Of a stretch of DNA of 64,000 nucleotides, positions 48,647 to 58,862 are shown piece after piece. The number at the start of each line of letters is the position of its first letter. Position 1 is the stretch's first letter. The position numbers were made by a program, and so were the translations under genes. Source of the DNA: Paenibacillus arenosi (lineage in GTDB: Bacteria > Bacillota > Bacilli > Paenibacillales > Paenibacillaceae); contig NZ_JACYTN010000021.1 of NCBI RefSeq assembly GCF_014841135.1, positions 25,895 through 89,894 of the forward strand, written 5' to 3'. A model generated the notes under the pieces. The model was not told the DNA's origin and searched no databases. It saw nothing but the letters and a program-made list of their open reading frames with translations.

Positions 48647-49279
48647 TTACTTATTTGAAATTGACATCGCTACGACTTTTGTTAGAAATTGCTCCAGTAA
48701 CTTCAAACCGAGTGATCCACTCTTTTCCGGATGGAACTGCATACCATACACATTGTTACGGGCAACTATAGCTGTCACTTCACGATCAGCATATTCCGTT
48801 GTAGCTAACAGATCAGAAGGCTCTTCCACTTCTACATGATAGGAATGCACAAAATATACATAATCCTCATTCAGCTCTTTTACAAGACTGTGCTGCGGAT
48901 TTTTCCAAGTCAATGAGTTCCATCCCATATGCGGTACTTTATAACTGGTTTGCGGAAATCTCACTACCTTGCCAGGCAGCAGACCTAGACCCTTGTGATG
49001 ACCGTATTCCTCACTGCTATCAAACAGCAATTGCATACCAAGGCATATGCCAAGCAAAGGCTTCCCCTGCTGCACAAGTTCTCGCAACTGCTCGCCTAAA
49101 CCAGTTGCATGCAGCGCATCCATCGCGTCCCCAAACGCCCCGACACCAGGCAAAATAATGCCTGCCGCATGATGCAATTGCTTGGCATCGGAAACAATGG
49201 TCGCCTCTCTGCCTAGACGCTCTATTGCTTTGCTGACGCTATGCAAGTTGCCCATGCCATAGTCGACAATTGCAATCAT
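48647..49279 (-). CDS. hisH: Imidazole glycerol phosphate synthase glutaminase subunit HisH
   Basis: The 210-residue class I amidotransferase has the nucleophile Cys in LLGICLGMQLLFDSSEE and the His/Glu pair in GMQFHPEKSG. MIAIVDYGMGNLHSVSKAIERLG is the usual start. It supplies ammonia to HisF. It lies 3 bp after hisB, so the two are translated together. Confidence 0.96.
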   Translation of the reverse strand: MIAIVDYGMGNLHSVSKAIERLGREATIVSDAKQLHHAAGIILPGVGAFGDAMDALHATGLGEQLRELVQQGKPLLGICLGMQLLFDSSEEYGHHKGLGLLPGKVVRFPQTSYKVPHMGWNSLTWKNPQHSLVKELNEDYVYFVHSYHVEVEEPSDLLATTEYADREVTAIVARNNVYGMQFHPEKSGSLGLKLLEQFLTKVVAMSISNK

Positions 49280-49282
49280 GTG

Positions 49283-49906
49283 CTACAGCACTCCTTTCGT
49301 GGAAGGAACACCCTTCACACGCGGATCAATGGAAGTTGCCTCATCAAGCGCTCGTCCAAGCGCTTTGAATACGGCTTCGATCATATGATGCGTATTGTGG
49401 CCATAATGAACGATTACGTGTAGCGTCATTCTCGCTTCCAGTGCCAGTTTCCACAGAAACTCATGAACCAACTCTGTCTGGAACGTACCAACTTGACTAG
49501 ATGGATACTGCGCACGGTACTCGAGGTGAGGACGATTGCTAAGGTCAATTACAACTTGAGCCAACGCTTCATCCATAGGCACATATACGGATGCATAACG
49601 CTTAATGCCTCGCTTATCACCAAGCGCCTTCAACAAGGCTTGCCCCAGACAAATACCGATGTCCTCTACGGTGTGATGATCATCAATTTCAATATCACCT
49701 TTCGCTTGCACGCTAAGATCAAACTGACCATGCTTCGTAAACAAATCAAGCATATGATTTAAAAATGGTACGCCTGTATGAAAGTCACTTTTACCTTCTC
49801 CGTCGACAGCCAATTGCAATTTAATATCCGTCTCATTTGTGACTCGTTCAATAGATGCTGTACGTTGACGCTCTACCGTCTCGGCTCCTGATACTGATTG
49901 ACTCAT
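49283..49906 (-). CDS. hisB: Imidazoleglycerol-phosphate dehydratase HisB
   Basis: The 207-residue monofunctional HisB has the manganese ligands in the DFHTGVPFLNHMLDLFTKHG and IDDHHTVEDIGICLGQAL repeats, then FLWKLALEARMTLHVIVHYGHNTHHMIEAVFKALGRAL. The N-terminal extension of about 12 residues (SQSVSGAETVERQR) is poorly conserved. GGGGTGAGG lies just before the ATG. It sits between hisD and hisH. Confidence 0.96.
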   Translation of the reverse strand: MSQSVSGAETVERQRTASIERVTNETDIKLQLAVDGEGKSDFHTGVPFLNHMLDLFTKHGQFDLSVQAKGDIEIDDHHTVEDIGICLGQALLKALGDKRGIKRYASVYVPMDEALAQVVIDLSNRPHLEYRAQYPSSQVGTFQTELVHEFLWKLALEARMTLHVIVHYGHNTHHMIEAVFKALGRALDEATSIDPRVKGVPSTKGVL

Positions 49907-49961
49907 CGTTCCTCACCCCTGTGACCTATTTGTAAATCATCGTACTACGCCCAACATCTCT

Positions 49962-51254
49962 CTAATCCTGTAGCCGCTCTTGTTTCAACCGAATTTCAAT
50001 CGCACGTGCATGTGCCTCTAATCCTTCATGACGAGCAATCGTCATGATTTTCTCCCCATGCTGCAATAGCGCTTCTTTGCTATAGCGAATTAAGCTAGAT
50101 TTCTTCAAAAACATATCCACATCTACAGGCGAAGAGAAGCGCGCCGTTCCATTTGTAGGGATAATATGATTAGGTCCTGCAAAATAATCTCCAACAGGCT
50201 CAGAGCTATAGGGACCAATGAAAATAGCCCCTGCATTCTCAATACGCCCCACCCATTCCATCGGATCTTCCGTCATAATCTCTAGATGCTCAGGGGCCAA
50301 ATCATTTACGAAGTCGACTCCTTGCTCCAAGTTATCGACCACAATAATTGCGCCATGCTGCTCAATCGACTTGGCAGCAATCACTTGCCGTGGTAGCGAG
50401 GCTAGCTGTGCAATGACTTCCGCCTGTACACGCACTGCTAACTCTGGGCAGCTTGTCACCAATACAGCAGACGCCATTTCATCATGCTCCGCCTGCGATA
50501 ACAAATCCGCTGCAATATAAGCAGCATTAGCACTTCCGTCAGCCAGCACTACAATTTCCGAAGGCCCCGCCATACTATCGATATCGACCGTGCCATATAC
50601 TTCTCGCTTCGCCAGTGCGACGTAAATATTACCGGGTCCGCATATTTTATCTACCCTACCGATCGAGTCTGTGCCATAGGCAAGCGCGGCAATCGCCTGT
50701 GAGCCGCCTACGCGATACATCTCCTTCACCCCAGCCTCAGCAGCCGCGACCCTGATATAAGGATCGATTCCTGCAACTCCGCCAGTAGCCGGTGGGGTGA
50801 CCATAACAATCTCTTTTACCCCAGCCACTTGTGCGGGGATTACATTCATAAGTACAGAGGAAGGATACGCGGCCTTCCCACCTGGAACATACACACCAAC
50901 ACGCTTCAAAGGCTTTATAATTTGTCCCAGCAGCGTTCCGTCTGGTTGTACATCCATCCAAGATGTCCGTTTCTGCCTTTCGTGAAAGGTACGAATGTTA
51001 GCCGATGCTTCACGAATGGCTTGAACGAACGAAGGCTCAACTGTATCATAAGCAGCTTGAATTTCCTCCTCACTGACTCGTAACTGCTCTGCAGAGAGTA
51101 CCATCTTGTCAAACTGTTCCGTATAGTGAAGCAGCCCAGCATCACCAGTCTGGCGTACGTCTTGAACAACTCGTTTTACAACAGCCACCTGCTCTGCTGT
51201 ACCATAGTCCACTTCCCGCTCCAGCTGGAATTCACTTGCCTTAACAATCCGCAT
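49962..51254 (-). CDS. hisD: Histidinol dehydrogenase HisD
   Basis: The ATG at 51254 follows GGGGAGG, giving 430 residues, the usual length; a longer frame to 51296 adds an unconserved leader. HisD oxidises histidinol to histidine with NAD. It has VPGGKAAYPSSVLMNVIPAQVAGVKEIVMVTPP, GPGNIYVALAKREVYGTVDIDSMAGPSEIVVLAD and the zinc and base region DLLSQAEHDEMASAVLVT. LAPEHLEI and the C-terminal GPNHIIPTNGTARFSS are also present. It is the third gene of the operon. Confidence 0.96.
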   Translation of the reverse strand: MRIVKASEFQLEREVDYGTAEQVAVVKRVVQDVRQTGDAGLLHYTEQFDKMVLSAEQLRVSEEEIQAAYDTVEPSFVQAIREASANIRTFHERQKRTSWMDVQPDGTLLGQIIKPLKRVGVYVPGGKAAYPSSVLMNVIPAQVAGVKEIVMVTPPATGGVAGIDPYIRVAAAEAGVKEMYRVGGSQAIAALAYGTDSIGRVDKICGPGNIYVALAKREVYGTVDIDSMAGPSEIVVLADGSANAAYIAADLLSQAEHDEMASAVLVTSCPELAVRVQAEVIAQLASLPRQVIAAKSIEQHGAIIVVDNLEQGVDFVNDLAPEHLEIMTEDPMEWVGRIENAGAIFIGPYSSEPVGDYFAGPNHIIPTNGTARFSSPVDVDMFLKKSSLIRYSKEALLQHGEKIMTIARHEGLEAHARAIEIRLKQERLQD

Positions 51255-51313
51255 CCTTCTTGCCCTCCCCACATGTAAGCCCTTGAACATGGGCATTCAC
51301 CGCACCATGGAAA

Positions 51314-51952
51314 CTATCCTTTAACCTGTACATTACGTTGTACCTGCAGCCGATCACACAACTGCTGAATCACTTCGTTTTTCATACGATAGCTGACTCG
51401 ATTGGCAATCAGTCGACTTGTAATACCGAACATTTCTTCCAGTTCGACCAGTCCATTTTCCTGTAACGTCTTGCCTGTCTCCACCATATCAACAATTCGA
51501 TCCGCTAGCCCGATAAGTGGCGCCAACTCAATAGATCCATTCAGCTTAATCACTTCAACCTGTTGTCCACGCTCGCGAAAATATTGAGAAGCCACGTTCG
51601 GATACTTTGTAGCTACACGAGGATTCGTTAACGGCTTCCAATCAGGAAGACCAATTACCGACATCCGACAACGAGCAATGCCTAGATCTAACAATTCGTA
51701 CACGTCTCGCTTCTCTTCCAACAGCACATCTTTACCTACAATTCCGATATCAGCAGCGCCATACTCCACATAAGTAGGCACATCTACAGGCTTTGCCATA
51801 ATAAATTGCATCTTCACTTCAGGAATATCAATAATCAGCTTGCGAGACTGATCTTCGTCTTCAGGTACGAGCAGTCCCGCTTCTCGGAATAAGGTCGAAG
51901 CCTGCTTATAGATGCGCCCTTTCGGCATCGCTACCTTCAACCAATCATTCAT
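51314..51952 (-). CDS. hisG: ATP phosphoribosyltransferase, short form HisG
   Basis: HisG starts the pathway by joining PRPP and ATP. The 212-residue length marks the short form, which lacks the regulatory domain and needs His[44 protein letters not shown] and the PRPP loop [29 protein letters not shown] are visible. It lies 27 bp after hisZ. Confidence 0.96.
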   Translation of the reverse strand: MNDWLKVAMPKGRIYKQASTLFREAGLLVPEDEDQSRKLIIDIPEVKMQFIMAKPVDVPTYVEYGAADIGIVGKDVLLEEKRDVYELLDLGIARCRMSVIGLPDWKPLTNPRVATKYPNVASQYFRERGQQVEVIKLNGSIELAPLIGLADRIVDMVETGKTLQENGLVELEEMFGITSRLIANRVSYRMKNEVIQQLCDRLQVQRNVQVKG

Positions 51953-51979
51953 AACGCTCTCCCTTTCTTATCTAAAAAG

Positions 51980-53194
51980 TTAGCTCACTACACAATCAGC
52001 GAACGTCAATACACGCTTCAAACGCCGACCATTCCAATGGAATCCATCTGTGTTCTGTTGCTTAACTTCTGCGAGCTGTTCTTCCCGTTCTATCCGGCGA
52101 GTGATGACACATGCACCTTCTTGGCGCAATCGAGTTGCCTCTGCGATAGCTTCAGAGCGATGGCTCTCGTCATACTGCACAAGAATAGGGAAATCCTCAT
52201 TATCTGCTTGCAGTGTGATCATATCCAGCATTCTCGTCGTCTTAATCGCAAATCCAGTAGCAGGTGCAGGACGACCAAATTGCTGCAAAAGATTGTCATA
52301 CCGGCCACCACTCATAACAGGTGAACCAAGATCCGCTGCATAGCCCTCAAATATCGTCCCAGTGTAATAAGTGAAATCACCGACCATCGTCAGATCGAGC
52401 ATTAAATGAGAATCAGCACCGTAAGACTCCAGCACATTCCAGAGTTGTTCAAGATGGTGAAGTGCCGCATGTGCCGCGGGTTCTGCCGGAACAAGTTGTC
52501 GAGCTTGCTCAATAACATCTCGCTTGCCACGCAGTCGCAGCACAGCCTCTAATTTCTCGATACGCTCTAGTTCAATAGATAGCGTCTGAATATGTTCTCG
52601 ATAGCCAACAACGTCCCGCTGAAGAAGGCATTGCTTCAAATCTTGCTGAACTTCTATCTCGCCAAGCAGCAAATGCTCAAACAAGGCATGTAAGAAGCCA
52701 TGATGTCCGATAGCTACTTGAAATGCCTCGATTCCTATAGATTGCAAGCAAGCGATCGACAACGCAATCACTTCTGCATCTGCTTCAGCAGAACTATCGC
52801 CAATTAGCTCAGCACCTGTTTGATAGAATTCAGCTTCACGGCCTGCCTCTTCTTCCATGGAACGGAATACATTCGCATGATAGGACAGTCTGATCGGCAG
52901 CGGCTCATCTACTAGTAAAGAAGAGACTACACGTGCAATAGGTGCCGTCAAGTCTGAACGAAGCACCATCGTCGTGCCTCGCTGATTTAACAATTTGAAT
53001 AATTTATGATCGGATGTTGAACTAGCCGTACCGACCGTATCATAGAACTCCATTGTAGGTGTAATGAGCTGAGCATACCCCCAGCGTGACATACAATGAA
53101 GGGTTTGTTGCTCCATGTAGCGCAGCTTCTGCACCATTTCGGGTAAATAATCTCGAACACCAGAAGGTTTCTCAAACATCTTAGGCTTCGTCAT
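51980..53194 (-). CDS. hisZ: ATP phosphoribosyltransferase regulatory subunit HisZ
   Basis: HisZ is a histidyl-tRNA-synthetase-like protein that activates the short HisG and gives feedback control by histidine. The 404-residue product starts near KPSGVRDYLPEMVQKLRYMEQ, with class II synthetase motifs FKLLNQRGTTMVLRSDLTAPIARV and YHANVFRSMEEEAGREAEFYQTGAELIG. YTGTIFEGYAADLGSPVMSGGRYDNLLQQFG follows. The tRNA-binding domain is absent. The ATG at 53194 follows GGCGG by 8 nt; a GTG three codons earlier is possible. It heads the his operon. I see no T-box upstream. Confidence 0.95.
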   Translation of the reverse strand: MTKPKMFEKPSGVRDYLPEMVQKLRYMEQQTLHCMSRWGYAQLITPTMEFYDTVGTASSTSDHKLFKLLNQRGTTMVLRSDLTAPIARVVSSLLVDEPLPIRLSYHANVFRSMEEEAGREAEFYQTGAELIGDSSAEADAEVIALSIACLQSIGIEAFQVAIGHHGFLHALFEHLLLGEIEVQQDLKQCLLQRDVVGYREHIQTLSIELERIEKLEAVLRLRGKRDVIEQARQLVPAEPAAHAALHHLEQLWNVLESYGADSHLMLDLTMVGDFTYYTGTIFEGYAADLGSPVMSGGRYDNLLQQFGRPAPATGFAIKTTRMLDMITLQADNEDFPILVQYDESHRSEAIAEATRLRQEGACVITRRIEREEQLAEVKQQNTDGFHWNGRRLKRVLTFADCVVS

Positions 53195-53457
53195 ACGCTT
53201 CACCGCCGTTCATTCAATCCCTACTATGATCAGGATTCCATATTGTATCTCTAACAATCTTTAAAAGAACAGAATCCTTTAGTGGGTTAATGTGCTACCA
53301 AGTTAATTTATTAGCAAACAAAAGGAAATTATCGATAATCTTATCACTTTCCCTATGTACCGTCAATCCTTTCCAGACACAAATTTCACCTATTTAGATC
53401 ACTATTTATGTGTCTCTTGAAGTAAGCCATTCGCACCTTAAAGATAAGATGTTACTA
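53195..53457. other. his operon upstream region
   Basis: This spacer must hold the his promoter. I found no T-box core (AGGGTGGNACC) and no strong operator. Confidence 0.5.
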
Positions 53458-53492
53458 CTAAAAAAGAATCAACCTTAACGATTGATTCTTTT
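53458..53492 (-). terminator. Terminator of the polysaccharide deacetylase
   Basis: AAGAATCAA pairs with TTGATTCTT, with six U residues following on the minus strand. Confidence 0.88.
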
Positions 53493-53513
53493 CGTAGTCA
53501 AATCTCATTTTAT

Positions 53514-54785
53514 TTACGGTGAAAGACGCTTATCATCAGATGACATCGACAGCTTAATCGTTCGATCGTTATGATCAATCGATGGTTCTATATTTAGCAG
53601 CTCCACAACTTCATTCATCGGAACAAACACTTGATTGTTCTGTAAAATAGTAGACTGTTTAAAAGCAATCCTTTCACGGCTTATACTATTGCGCCATACG
53701 ACATCTTTTTTGTCTTCTGCACGCTCTTCTCCACGATGCGCCATCCGTTCAATCAACTCATTTACCTCAATCTTTTGATCGCCGCCATTAACTCGGAATC
53801 CGTTACGCTGCTTACGGTCGTTAATGCCGGGCTTAACCGTGAAAGATATTTCGATACCAATCTGTTTACATATGTTTAGTACATCCTGATTGTAAGCACC
53901 ATATGGAAATGCAATCAAGCTGTTGGTATTGCCTAGTTCTTTCTTCAATTTCTGTTCTGCCTTAAGCAAGTCCTGTTTGACGCGAGCTAAATATTCACTG
54001 TGTGTTTCTACACGCTTCCATTCCTCGCGATACATCGGACGAATGAGCATCGGACGCTCCTTCGTCCCTTCTCTGTTTATTGGAACATATTTGTGAGAAT
54101 CGTAAGTATGGCTATAGAAGCTCATCCCTGCTTTTTTCATCTCACGCATTTGGTCCCACGTCAGTTTTTTAACATTGTCGTTTTTGTCATTCCCAATTGT
54201 ATTGATAATAACAAAGTTGGTCGCCTTGATACCGTATGTTTTTAAAATGGGAAATACATCCGTGTAGAACGAAGCATATCCATCATCAAAAGTTAAAAGC
54301 ACGGCATTAGGTGGAACTGGCTTACTATGCAACATGTAATCTATGTATTGATCGATCGTTATAAATTCAAATCCTGCTCGCAGCACTTCTTGAATTTGCA
54401 CTTCAAATTGTTCGGGTGTAATGACCCAAGATCGTCTAGGCTTCGATGTAATGTGATGGTACATTAACACAACGACTTCATCTCGATAATAAATAGGCTT
54501 CTCCACCCGCTGCATTCCATTCGCATCAGCCGTATACGTGCGCAACAGTTCGCCATCATCTGTCTTAATTGTTTGTGTCCCAAAGGCTTGCAGCAACAAG
54601 CGACTAGGGATATACCATTCACCATCCCTTTGTATAGCCTTCTCCGCTGCATAATTAAGACCAGTGAACTCAATGTTATACTCGGTGTAGGCTTTCAGCG
54701 GATACGCACATCCGAATGTGAGTAGTATAAATACCAGAAATACAGCGACGATATGCTTTATCTTCATCTTCTCAAACTTCCCCAT
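53514..54785 (-). CDS. Membrane-exported polysaccharide deacetylase (IcaB/PgaB-like NodB domain)
   Basis: An N-terminal signal or anchor helix (about 9-31) is followed by a stalk-like region 40-95 (GEWYIPSRLLLQAFG) and the NodB domain (about 103-345). The metal Asp motif is LLTFDDGYASF (165-172), and the His motif is SHTYDSH (225-231), the variant seen in IcaB/PgaB-type poly-GlcNAc deacetylases; VVLMYHHI also fits that group. The last 60 residues (IAFKQSTILQNNQVFVPMNEVVELLN) repeat the type of stalk motif seen at the front, resembling copper-amine-oxidase-N-like beta units. It should trim acetyl groups from a surface glycan. Start may be the ATG at 54785 or 54767. Confidence 0.88.
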   Translation of the reverse strand: MGKFEKMKIKHIVAVFLVFILLTFGCAYPLKAYTEYNIEFTGLNYAAEKAIQRDGEWYIPSRLLLQAFGTQTIKTDDGELLRTYTADANGMQRVEKPIYYRDEVVVLMYHHITSKPRRSWVITPEQFEVQIQEVLRAGFEFITIDQYIDYMLHSKPVPPNAVLLTFDDGYASFYTDVFPILKTYGIKATNFVIINTIGNDKNDNVKKLTWDQMREMKKAGMSFYSHTYDSHKYVPINREGTKERPMLIRPMYREEWKRVETHSEYLARVKQDLLKAEQKLKKELGNTNSLIAFPYGAYNQDVLNICKQIGIEISFTVKPGINDRKQRNGFRVNGGDQKIEVNELIERMAHRGEERAEDKKDVVWRNSISRERIAFKQSTILQNNQVFVPMNEVVELLNIEPSIDHNDRTIKLSMSSDDKRLSP

Positions 54786-54925
54786 CTTCTCTCATAATCA
54801 GCAATATATAAAATTTACCACAATACCCCATTGGATTTCGAGATTATTTTACAACTGCTACTTATCATATTGAAAAACGAAACCACCTATACTTCATCAT
54901 CTTTGTTATAGGATATGACAGGTAC

Positions 54926-54955
54926 TAAAAAAGACGCTTGCTTTCGCAAACGCCT
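54926..54955 (-). terminator. Terminator after yvoF
   Basis: GGCGTTTGC and GCAAGCGTC pair around GAAA, with six U residues following on the minus strand. Confidence 0.9.
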
Positions 54956-54961
54956 TTCCCA

Positions 54962-55537
54962 TTATGCTGATTCACTTTTGTTTTTTGGGTCAGATGTGAT
55001 ATCAATAAATCCCGTAGATTCATTCTGTTCAACGGATGCTTCTAGTTCCTGCGCAGCCACTTCACGTATCACTCTCATCGGATTACCACCGACCATTTGA
55101 CCTGGAAGAACATCTTTATGGATAACAGATCCCGCTGCTACAACAGCATTATCTCCAATCGTAACACCCGGCAAAATGGTACAATTGGCCCCAATCATCA
55201 CGTTATCACCAATCCGCACATCTCCAAGACGATACTCTTTTATCAAATACTCATGTGCTAATATCGTCGTATTGTATCCGATGATTGAATTACGGCCTAC
55301 ATAAATACGTTCTGGGAAGAACACATCTACCATCACCATTAATCCAAATGCAGAATGCTGACCAACCTTCATTTTCAACATACGACGATAAATACTATTT
55401 TTTAAGGGCAAAATAGGACAATATCTCGCCATCTGAATGAAAATGAAATTTTTAACGCCCTTCCACGGACTAACTGTACGATAAATATGCCACAAGCTGT
55501 TAGGACCTTCTACTGGATAACGCTCAACGTTTCTCAC
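54962..55537 (-). CDS. yvoF: Hexapeptide-repeat acyltransferase, YvoF-like
   Basis: I chose the GTG at 55537, inside the ppaX 3' end, because the protein then starts VRNVERYPVEGPNSLWHIYRTVSPWKGVKNF, in register with Bacillus subtilis YvoF as I recall it. The 191-residue product has left-handed beta-helix hexapeptide repeats (IGDNVMIGANCTILPGVTIGDNAVVAAGSVIHKDV) and the catalytic-type His in ILAHEYLI. It should transfer an acyl group from acyl-CoA to an unknown acceptor. It overlaps ppaX by 14 nt, which implies coupling. Confidence 0.88.
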   Translation of the reverse strand: MRNVERYPVEGPNSLWHIYRTVSPWKGVKNFIFIQMARYCPILPLKNSIYRRMLKMKVGQHSAFGLMVMVDVFFPERIYVGRNSIIGYNTTILAHEYLIKEYRLGDVRIGDNVMIGANCTILPGVTIGDNAVVAAGSVIHKDVLPGQMVGGNPMRVIREVAAQELEASVEQNESTGFIDITSDPKNKSESA

Positions 55538-56186
55538 CTGCGCTACGCTCCAATCCAACAAGCGCATAGATGTCGCGCATGTCATGAATGATATGACGCG
55601 GCTCGTACTTTCTGAGTTCCGCCTCTCCCTTCAAAGACCAAGCAACTCCACAAGAAATGGCTCCCGCTGCATTTGCAGACTGGATATCAGCAGGACTATC
55701 ACCCACCATTATCGTAGTCGCAGGATCAGCTCCCAATGCTTCGATCGCCTTTAAAACCGGCTCAGGATGAGGTTTCGCATGTGTAACGTCCTGTACGGTT
55801 ACAACGGTACCCATCTTGTCCCATAACTCGAACATGCGAAGTACACGGCCAGTAGATTCACGTACCTTGGTCGTAACTACGCCAAGCTGAATACCCGCTT
55901 CTGCTAGTGTATGAACAACTTCGTTTACATGAGGAAATGGCTTGACCATCTCATCATGACGAGTACGATTATAGGTTCGATATGCCGTTACATAGTCACT
56001 TACATCATCCTGCTTCGTGAAGATTTGAAGCTGCTGCTCAAGCGTCAATCCCATACTAGGGATGATATGCTCTCTGTTGAACGGAGCCGGTACGACATCC
56101 TTCAAAATTTCAATAAATGTCTCAATAATGAGATCATTCGTATCAATAATCGTACCATCCAAATCAAACAGAACTGTTCGTATCAT
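55524..56186 (-). CDS. ppaX: Pyrophosphatase PpaX (HAD family)
   Basis: The 220-residue HAD hydrolase starts MIRTVLFDLDGTIIDTNDLI with the nucleophile Asp pair. It continues with GVVTTKVRESTGRVLRMFEL, KPHPEPVLKAIEALG and the late Asp motif TIMVGDSPADIQSANAAGA. In Bacillus PpaX hydrolyses pyrophosphate produced when HPr kinase/phosphorylase dephosphorylates HPr, and the gene lies in the hprK-lgt-ppaX-yvoF group, as here. GGAG stands about 9 nt before the ATG. Confidence 0.95.
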   Translation of the reverse strand: MIRTVLFDLDGTIIDTNDLIIETFIEILKDVVPAPFNREHIIPSMGLTLEQQLQIFTKQDDVSDYVTAYRTYNRTRHDEMVKPFPHVNEVVHTLAEAGIQLGVVTTKVRESTGRVLRMFELWDKMGTVVTVQDVTHAKPHPEPVLKAIEALGADPATTIMVGDSPADIQSANAAGAISCGVAWSLKGEAELRKYEPRHIIHDMRDIYALVGLERSAGEKR

Positions 56187-56327
56187 GCTGCTTCATTCTC
56201 CTTTTTACTACATTGCTGCAATAGATTTCGCTGCTATATTCTCTCCAATAGCTCCTAATATAATTAAAGCTGAGCCTATTGAAGCTATATTTCACCTTAC
56301 ACGTCTAGTCTAGCTCTTACATTATGG

Positions 56328-57371
56328 TTACTGCTCATCTTTTTTCTTCTTTTCATTTGCCTTATTCTCTGCAACTGTATGATCCGAATTGTTAACCGTC
56401 TTTGCAACTGCTGACTTATCCGCAACAGCGTTAGTTGTCGCATCTGCCTTCGTCGAAACAATTGGATCAAGATAACGTGCTTGTGCACGCCCTGTCACGC
56501 GACGGAAGATAATGAATACAATACCGACGAGAACAAGGAGCACAGCTATCAATTGTGAAATACGAATATTCCCATAGCTCGGATCAAGATAACCTGCTTC
56601 AAACACCGCTGTCATTGGCTGCCACAACGTATTCATGATCGAAGCCATCCACTCAGAGCCTTGATAAGCAAGACTGTCCGTACGCAAGCCTTCAATAAAG
56701 AAGCGGCCGATCGAATACCACATCAAATAACCAATAAAGATCTCACCAGCTCTTACAAAGCGCAAACGACGAATGGCCAATATAAGCAGTACACCTACGA
56801 TGTTCCATATGGATTCATACAGAAACGTCGGATGATGGAACGTCCCTTGGACATTCATCTGATTAACAATAAAGTTTGGCAAGTTCAGGGTGTCGCGCAA
56901 GAACGTTTCTGAAACCGGACCGCCATACGCTTCCTGATTCATAAAGTTCCCCCAACGACCAATTGCCTGTCCGAGCAAAAGTCCTGGAGCACAAATATCC
57001 GCAATACGCCAGAAATTATATCCTTTGCGACGCACATAAATAATCGCACAAATAACAGCACCTATCAACGCGCCGTATATTGCAATACCGCCTTCCCATA
57101 TCGCAAATACTTTGATCGGATCGTGCTTGTACTCATCCCATTTAAATGCCACATAATAGGCCCTTGCACCGACCAAGGCCGATGGAACACCAAGCAGCAG
57201 TAAATCCATAAAGAAATCTTGGGGAATTTTAAACCTCTTGCTGCCTTCTTGCATAGCAATTAATAAACCTGCCAGAGCTGCTGAGCCCAAAATTAAGCCA
57301 TACCAGTATACCGAAATTGGTCCGAGCTTAAAGGCAATTGGATCTAGCAATGTTGATGCAATCGTATCCAT
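56328..57371 (-). CDS. lgt: Prolipoprotein diacylglyceryl transferase Lgt
   Basis: Lgt attaches diacylglycerol to the lipobox cysteine of prelipoproteins, such as PotD in this window. The 347-residue protein has seven membrane helices and the signature LLGQAIGRWGNFMNQEAYGGP. HPTFLYESIWNIVG and GYLMWYSIGRFFIEGLRTDSL are also conserved. The last 60 residues form an extra charged tail rich in Ala, Lys and Asn (ATTNAVADKSAVAKTVNN, KKKKDEQ) beyond the usual length of about 270-285. It sits between hprK and ppaX. Confidence 0.95.
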   Translation of the reverse strand: MDTIASTLLDPIAFKLGPISVYWYGLILGSAALAGLLIAMQEGSKRFKIPQDFFMDLLLLGVPSALVGARAYYVAFKWDEYKHDPIKVFAIWEGGIAIYGALIGAVICAIIYVRRKGYNFWRIADICAPGLLLGQAIGRWGNFMNQEAYGGPVSETFLRDTLNLPNFIVNQMNVQGTFHHPTFLYESIWNIVGVLLILAIRRLRFVRAGEIFIGYLMWYSIGRFFIEGLRTDSLAYQGSEWMASIMNTLWQPMTAVFEAGYLDPSYGNIRISQLIAVLLVLVGIVFIIFRRVTGRAQARYLDPIVSTKADATTNAVADKSAVAKTVNNSDHTVAENKANEKKKKDEQ

Positions 57372-57477
57372 TGTTCACTCTCCCTCGCTTCAGTTCCTTA
57401 CATCTTACTTCAATTGTCTTTTCAAAATATGAATACTCATGCTAACTAAACCAACGATATTCACCCTACACGATTAA

Positions 57478-58416
57478 TCAATCGAAATCATCACTATCTT
57501 CGTTAATTTGCTCTGTCAGTTTGTTTGTAAACTGCAGTGCTGCATTGTAACCCATACGCTTCAAGCGATAATTCATTGCCGCCACTTCAATAATAACAGC
57601 TAAGTTTCGACCTGGGCGAACTGGAATCGTAACAAGCGGCACATCGGTATCCAAAATACGAGTCGTCTCCTCATCTAGCCCAAGACGATCATATTGTTTA
57701 TCCTGCTGCCATGTTTCCAACTTAATGACTACGCTAATCCGCTTGTTGTTGCGAACTGCACCCGCTCCGAACAGCGTCATCACATTAATAATTCCGATAC
57801 CACGAATTTCTAAAAGATGACGGATTAAATCTGGAGCCGTACCATGTAGCTGGTTATCAGAGGTTTGACGAATTTCCACGGCATCGTCAGCTACAAGCCG
57901 GTGACTGCGCTTTACCAGCTCAAGTGCTGTTTCACTTTTACCAATTCCACTTCCGCCTGTAATAAGCATACCAACACCATAGACGTCGACCAAAACACCA
58001 TGAATCGTTGCAGTTGGCGCCAGCTTTCTTTCAAGGAAACCCGTAATTCGGCTTAATAGGGTAGTTGATGCAAGCGGAGAACGCAGCAATGGAACCTCGT
58101 TCTCTTCGCAGATTTGCACTAACTCCGTTGGTACATCCAAACCACGTGTAATAATGATGCTTGGGAGTTCTGGAGATATAAATCTTCTTAAGCGTTCTAA
58201 TCTTGTTTCTTCTGATAGCGTTTCTAAAAAAGTAAGCTCTGTCTTGCCCATCAACTGTATCCGCTCAGTTGGATGATAATCAAAGTAACCTGCTATTTCC
58301 AAACCGGGGCGATGCAAATCATCCACCGTGATAAGGCGCTTCATGCCTTGTTCACCAGCAAGCACTTCCATTTGGAATTGTTCTACTAACTCAGACACTT
58401 TCACCTTTTTAGCCAT
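57478..58416 (-). CDS. hprK: HPr kinase/phosphorylase
   Basis: HprK phosphorylates Ser46 of HPr and Crh in response to glycolytic intermediates and reverses this with phosphate. The 312-residue protein has Walker [22 protein letters not shown] (about residue 155) and the HprK signature [60 protein letters not shown] completes the C-terminal domain. GGAG is about 7 nt before the ATG. It leads the hprK-lgt-ppaX-yvoF group, and its likely substrate is the HPr-like protein at 38290. Confidence 0.97.
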   Translation of the reverse strand: MAKKVKVSELVEQFQMEVLAGEQGMKRLITVDDLHRPGLEIAGYFDYHPTERIQLMGKTELTFLETLSEETRLERLRRFISPELPSIIITRGLDVPTELVQICEENEVPLLRSPLASTTLLSRITGFLERKLAPTATIHGVLVDVYGVGMLITGGSGIGKSETALELVKRSHRLVADDAVEIRQTSDNQLHGTAPDLIRHLLEIRGIGIINVMTLFGAGAVRNNKRISVVIKLETWQQDKQYDRLGLDEETTRILDTDVPLVTIPVRPGRNLAVIIEVAAMNYRLKRMGYNAALQFTNKLTEQINEDSDDFD

Positions 58417-58862
58417 AGACTTTCACTCCTTATCTCTTGCTCAACATCTATATAACTTGAACGAAATAATTATTTCTGCATACAAAGACCATATCGTTCT
58501 TTATTTCGAATAGCATTTCGCCCCAAAGCTAAAGTTGTGAGCTCTATCTGGTATGTACGATCTCATCTTATTCATACTGCAAACTTTCTCAAATAGAAGC
58601 AACTAACAGCTGCCAATGTAACCATCGTAATGGAAAATAGCATCGAAATCAACGCATACCCCCATACACTTCCTACGTAAGCCCTATTTTTCAGACATTT
58701 GCAGGATCAAACCTCACAAATCACGAATCCAACTATGCCTTGGGCTGAATGAAAGGTGGTGAGAGCACGAGAACAGGATAATAACCTGGCTCCTTGTTTG
58801 TACGAACAGAAGGGATTGTTATTACATTTTTCCCTGATTTCAATTTACGAAGGAGGTTTGTT
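58417..58862. other. Spacer between hprK and chitinase genes
   Basis: It contains divergent promoter regions. A minus-strand frame near 58580-58690 reads VWGYALISMLFSITMVTLAAVSCFYLRKF before a stop, which looks like a membrane helix, but it has no ribosome site or good start. Nothing else is supportable. Confidence 0.5.

Noticed and set aside
53195..53457. his T-box riboswitch
   Set aside because: No AGGGTGGNACC core or terminator is found in the spacer before hisZ.
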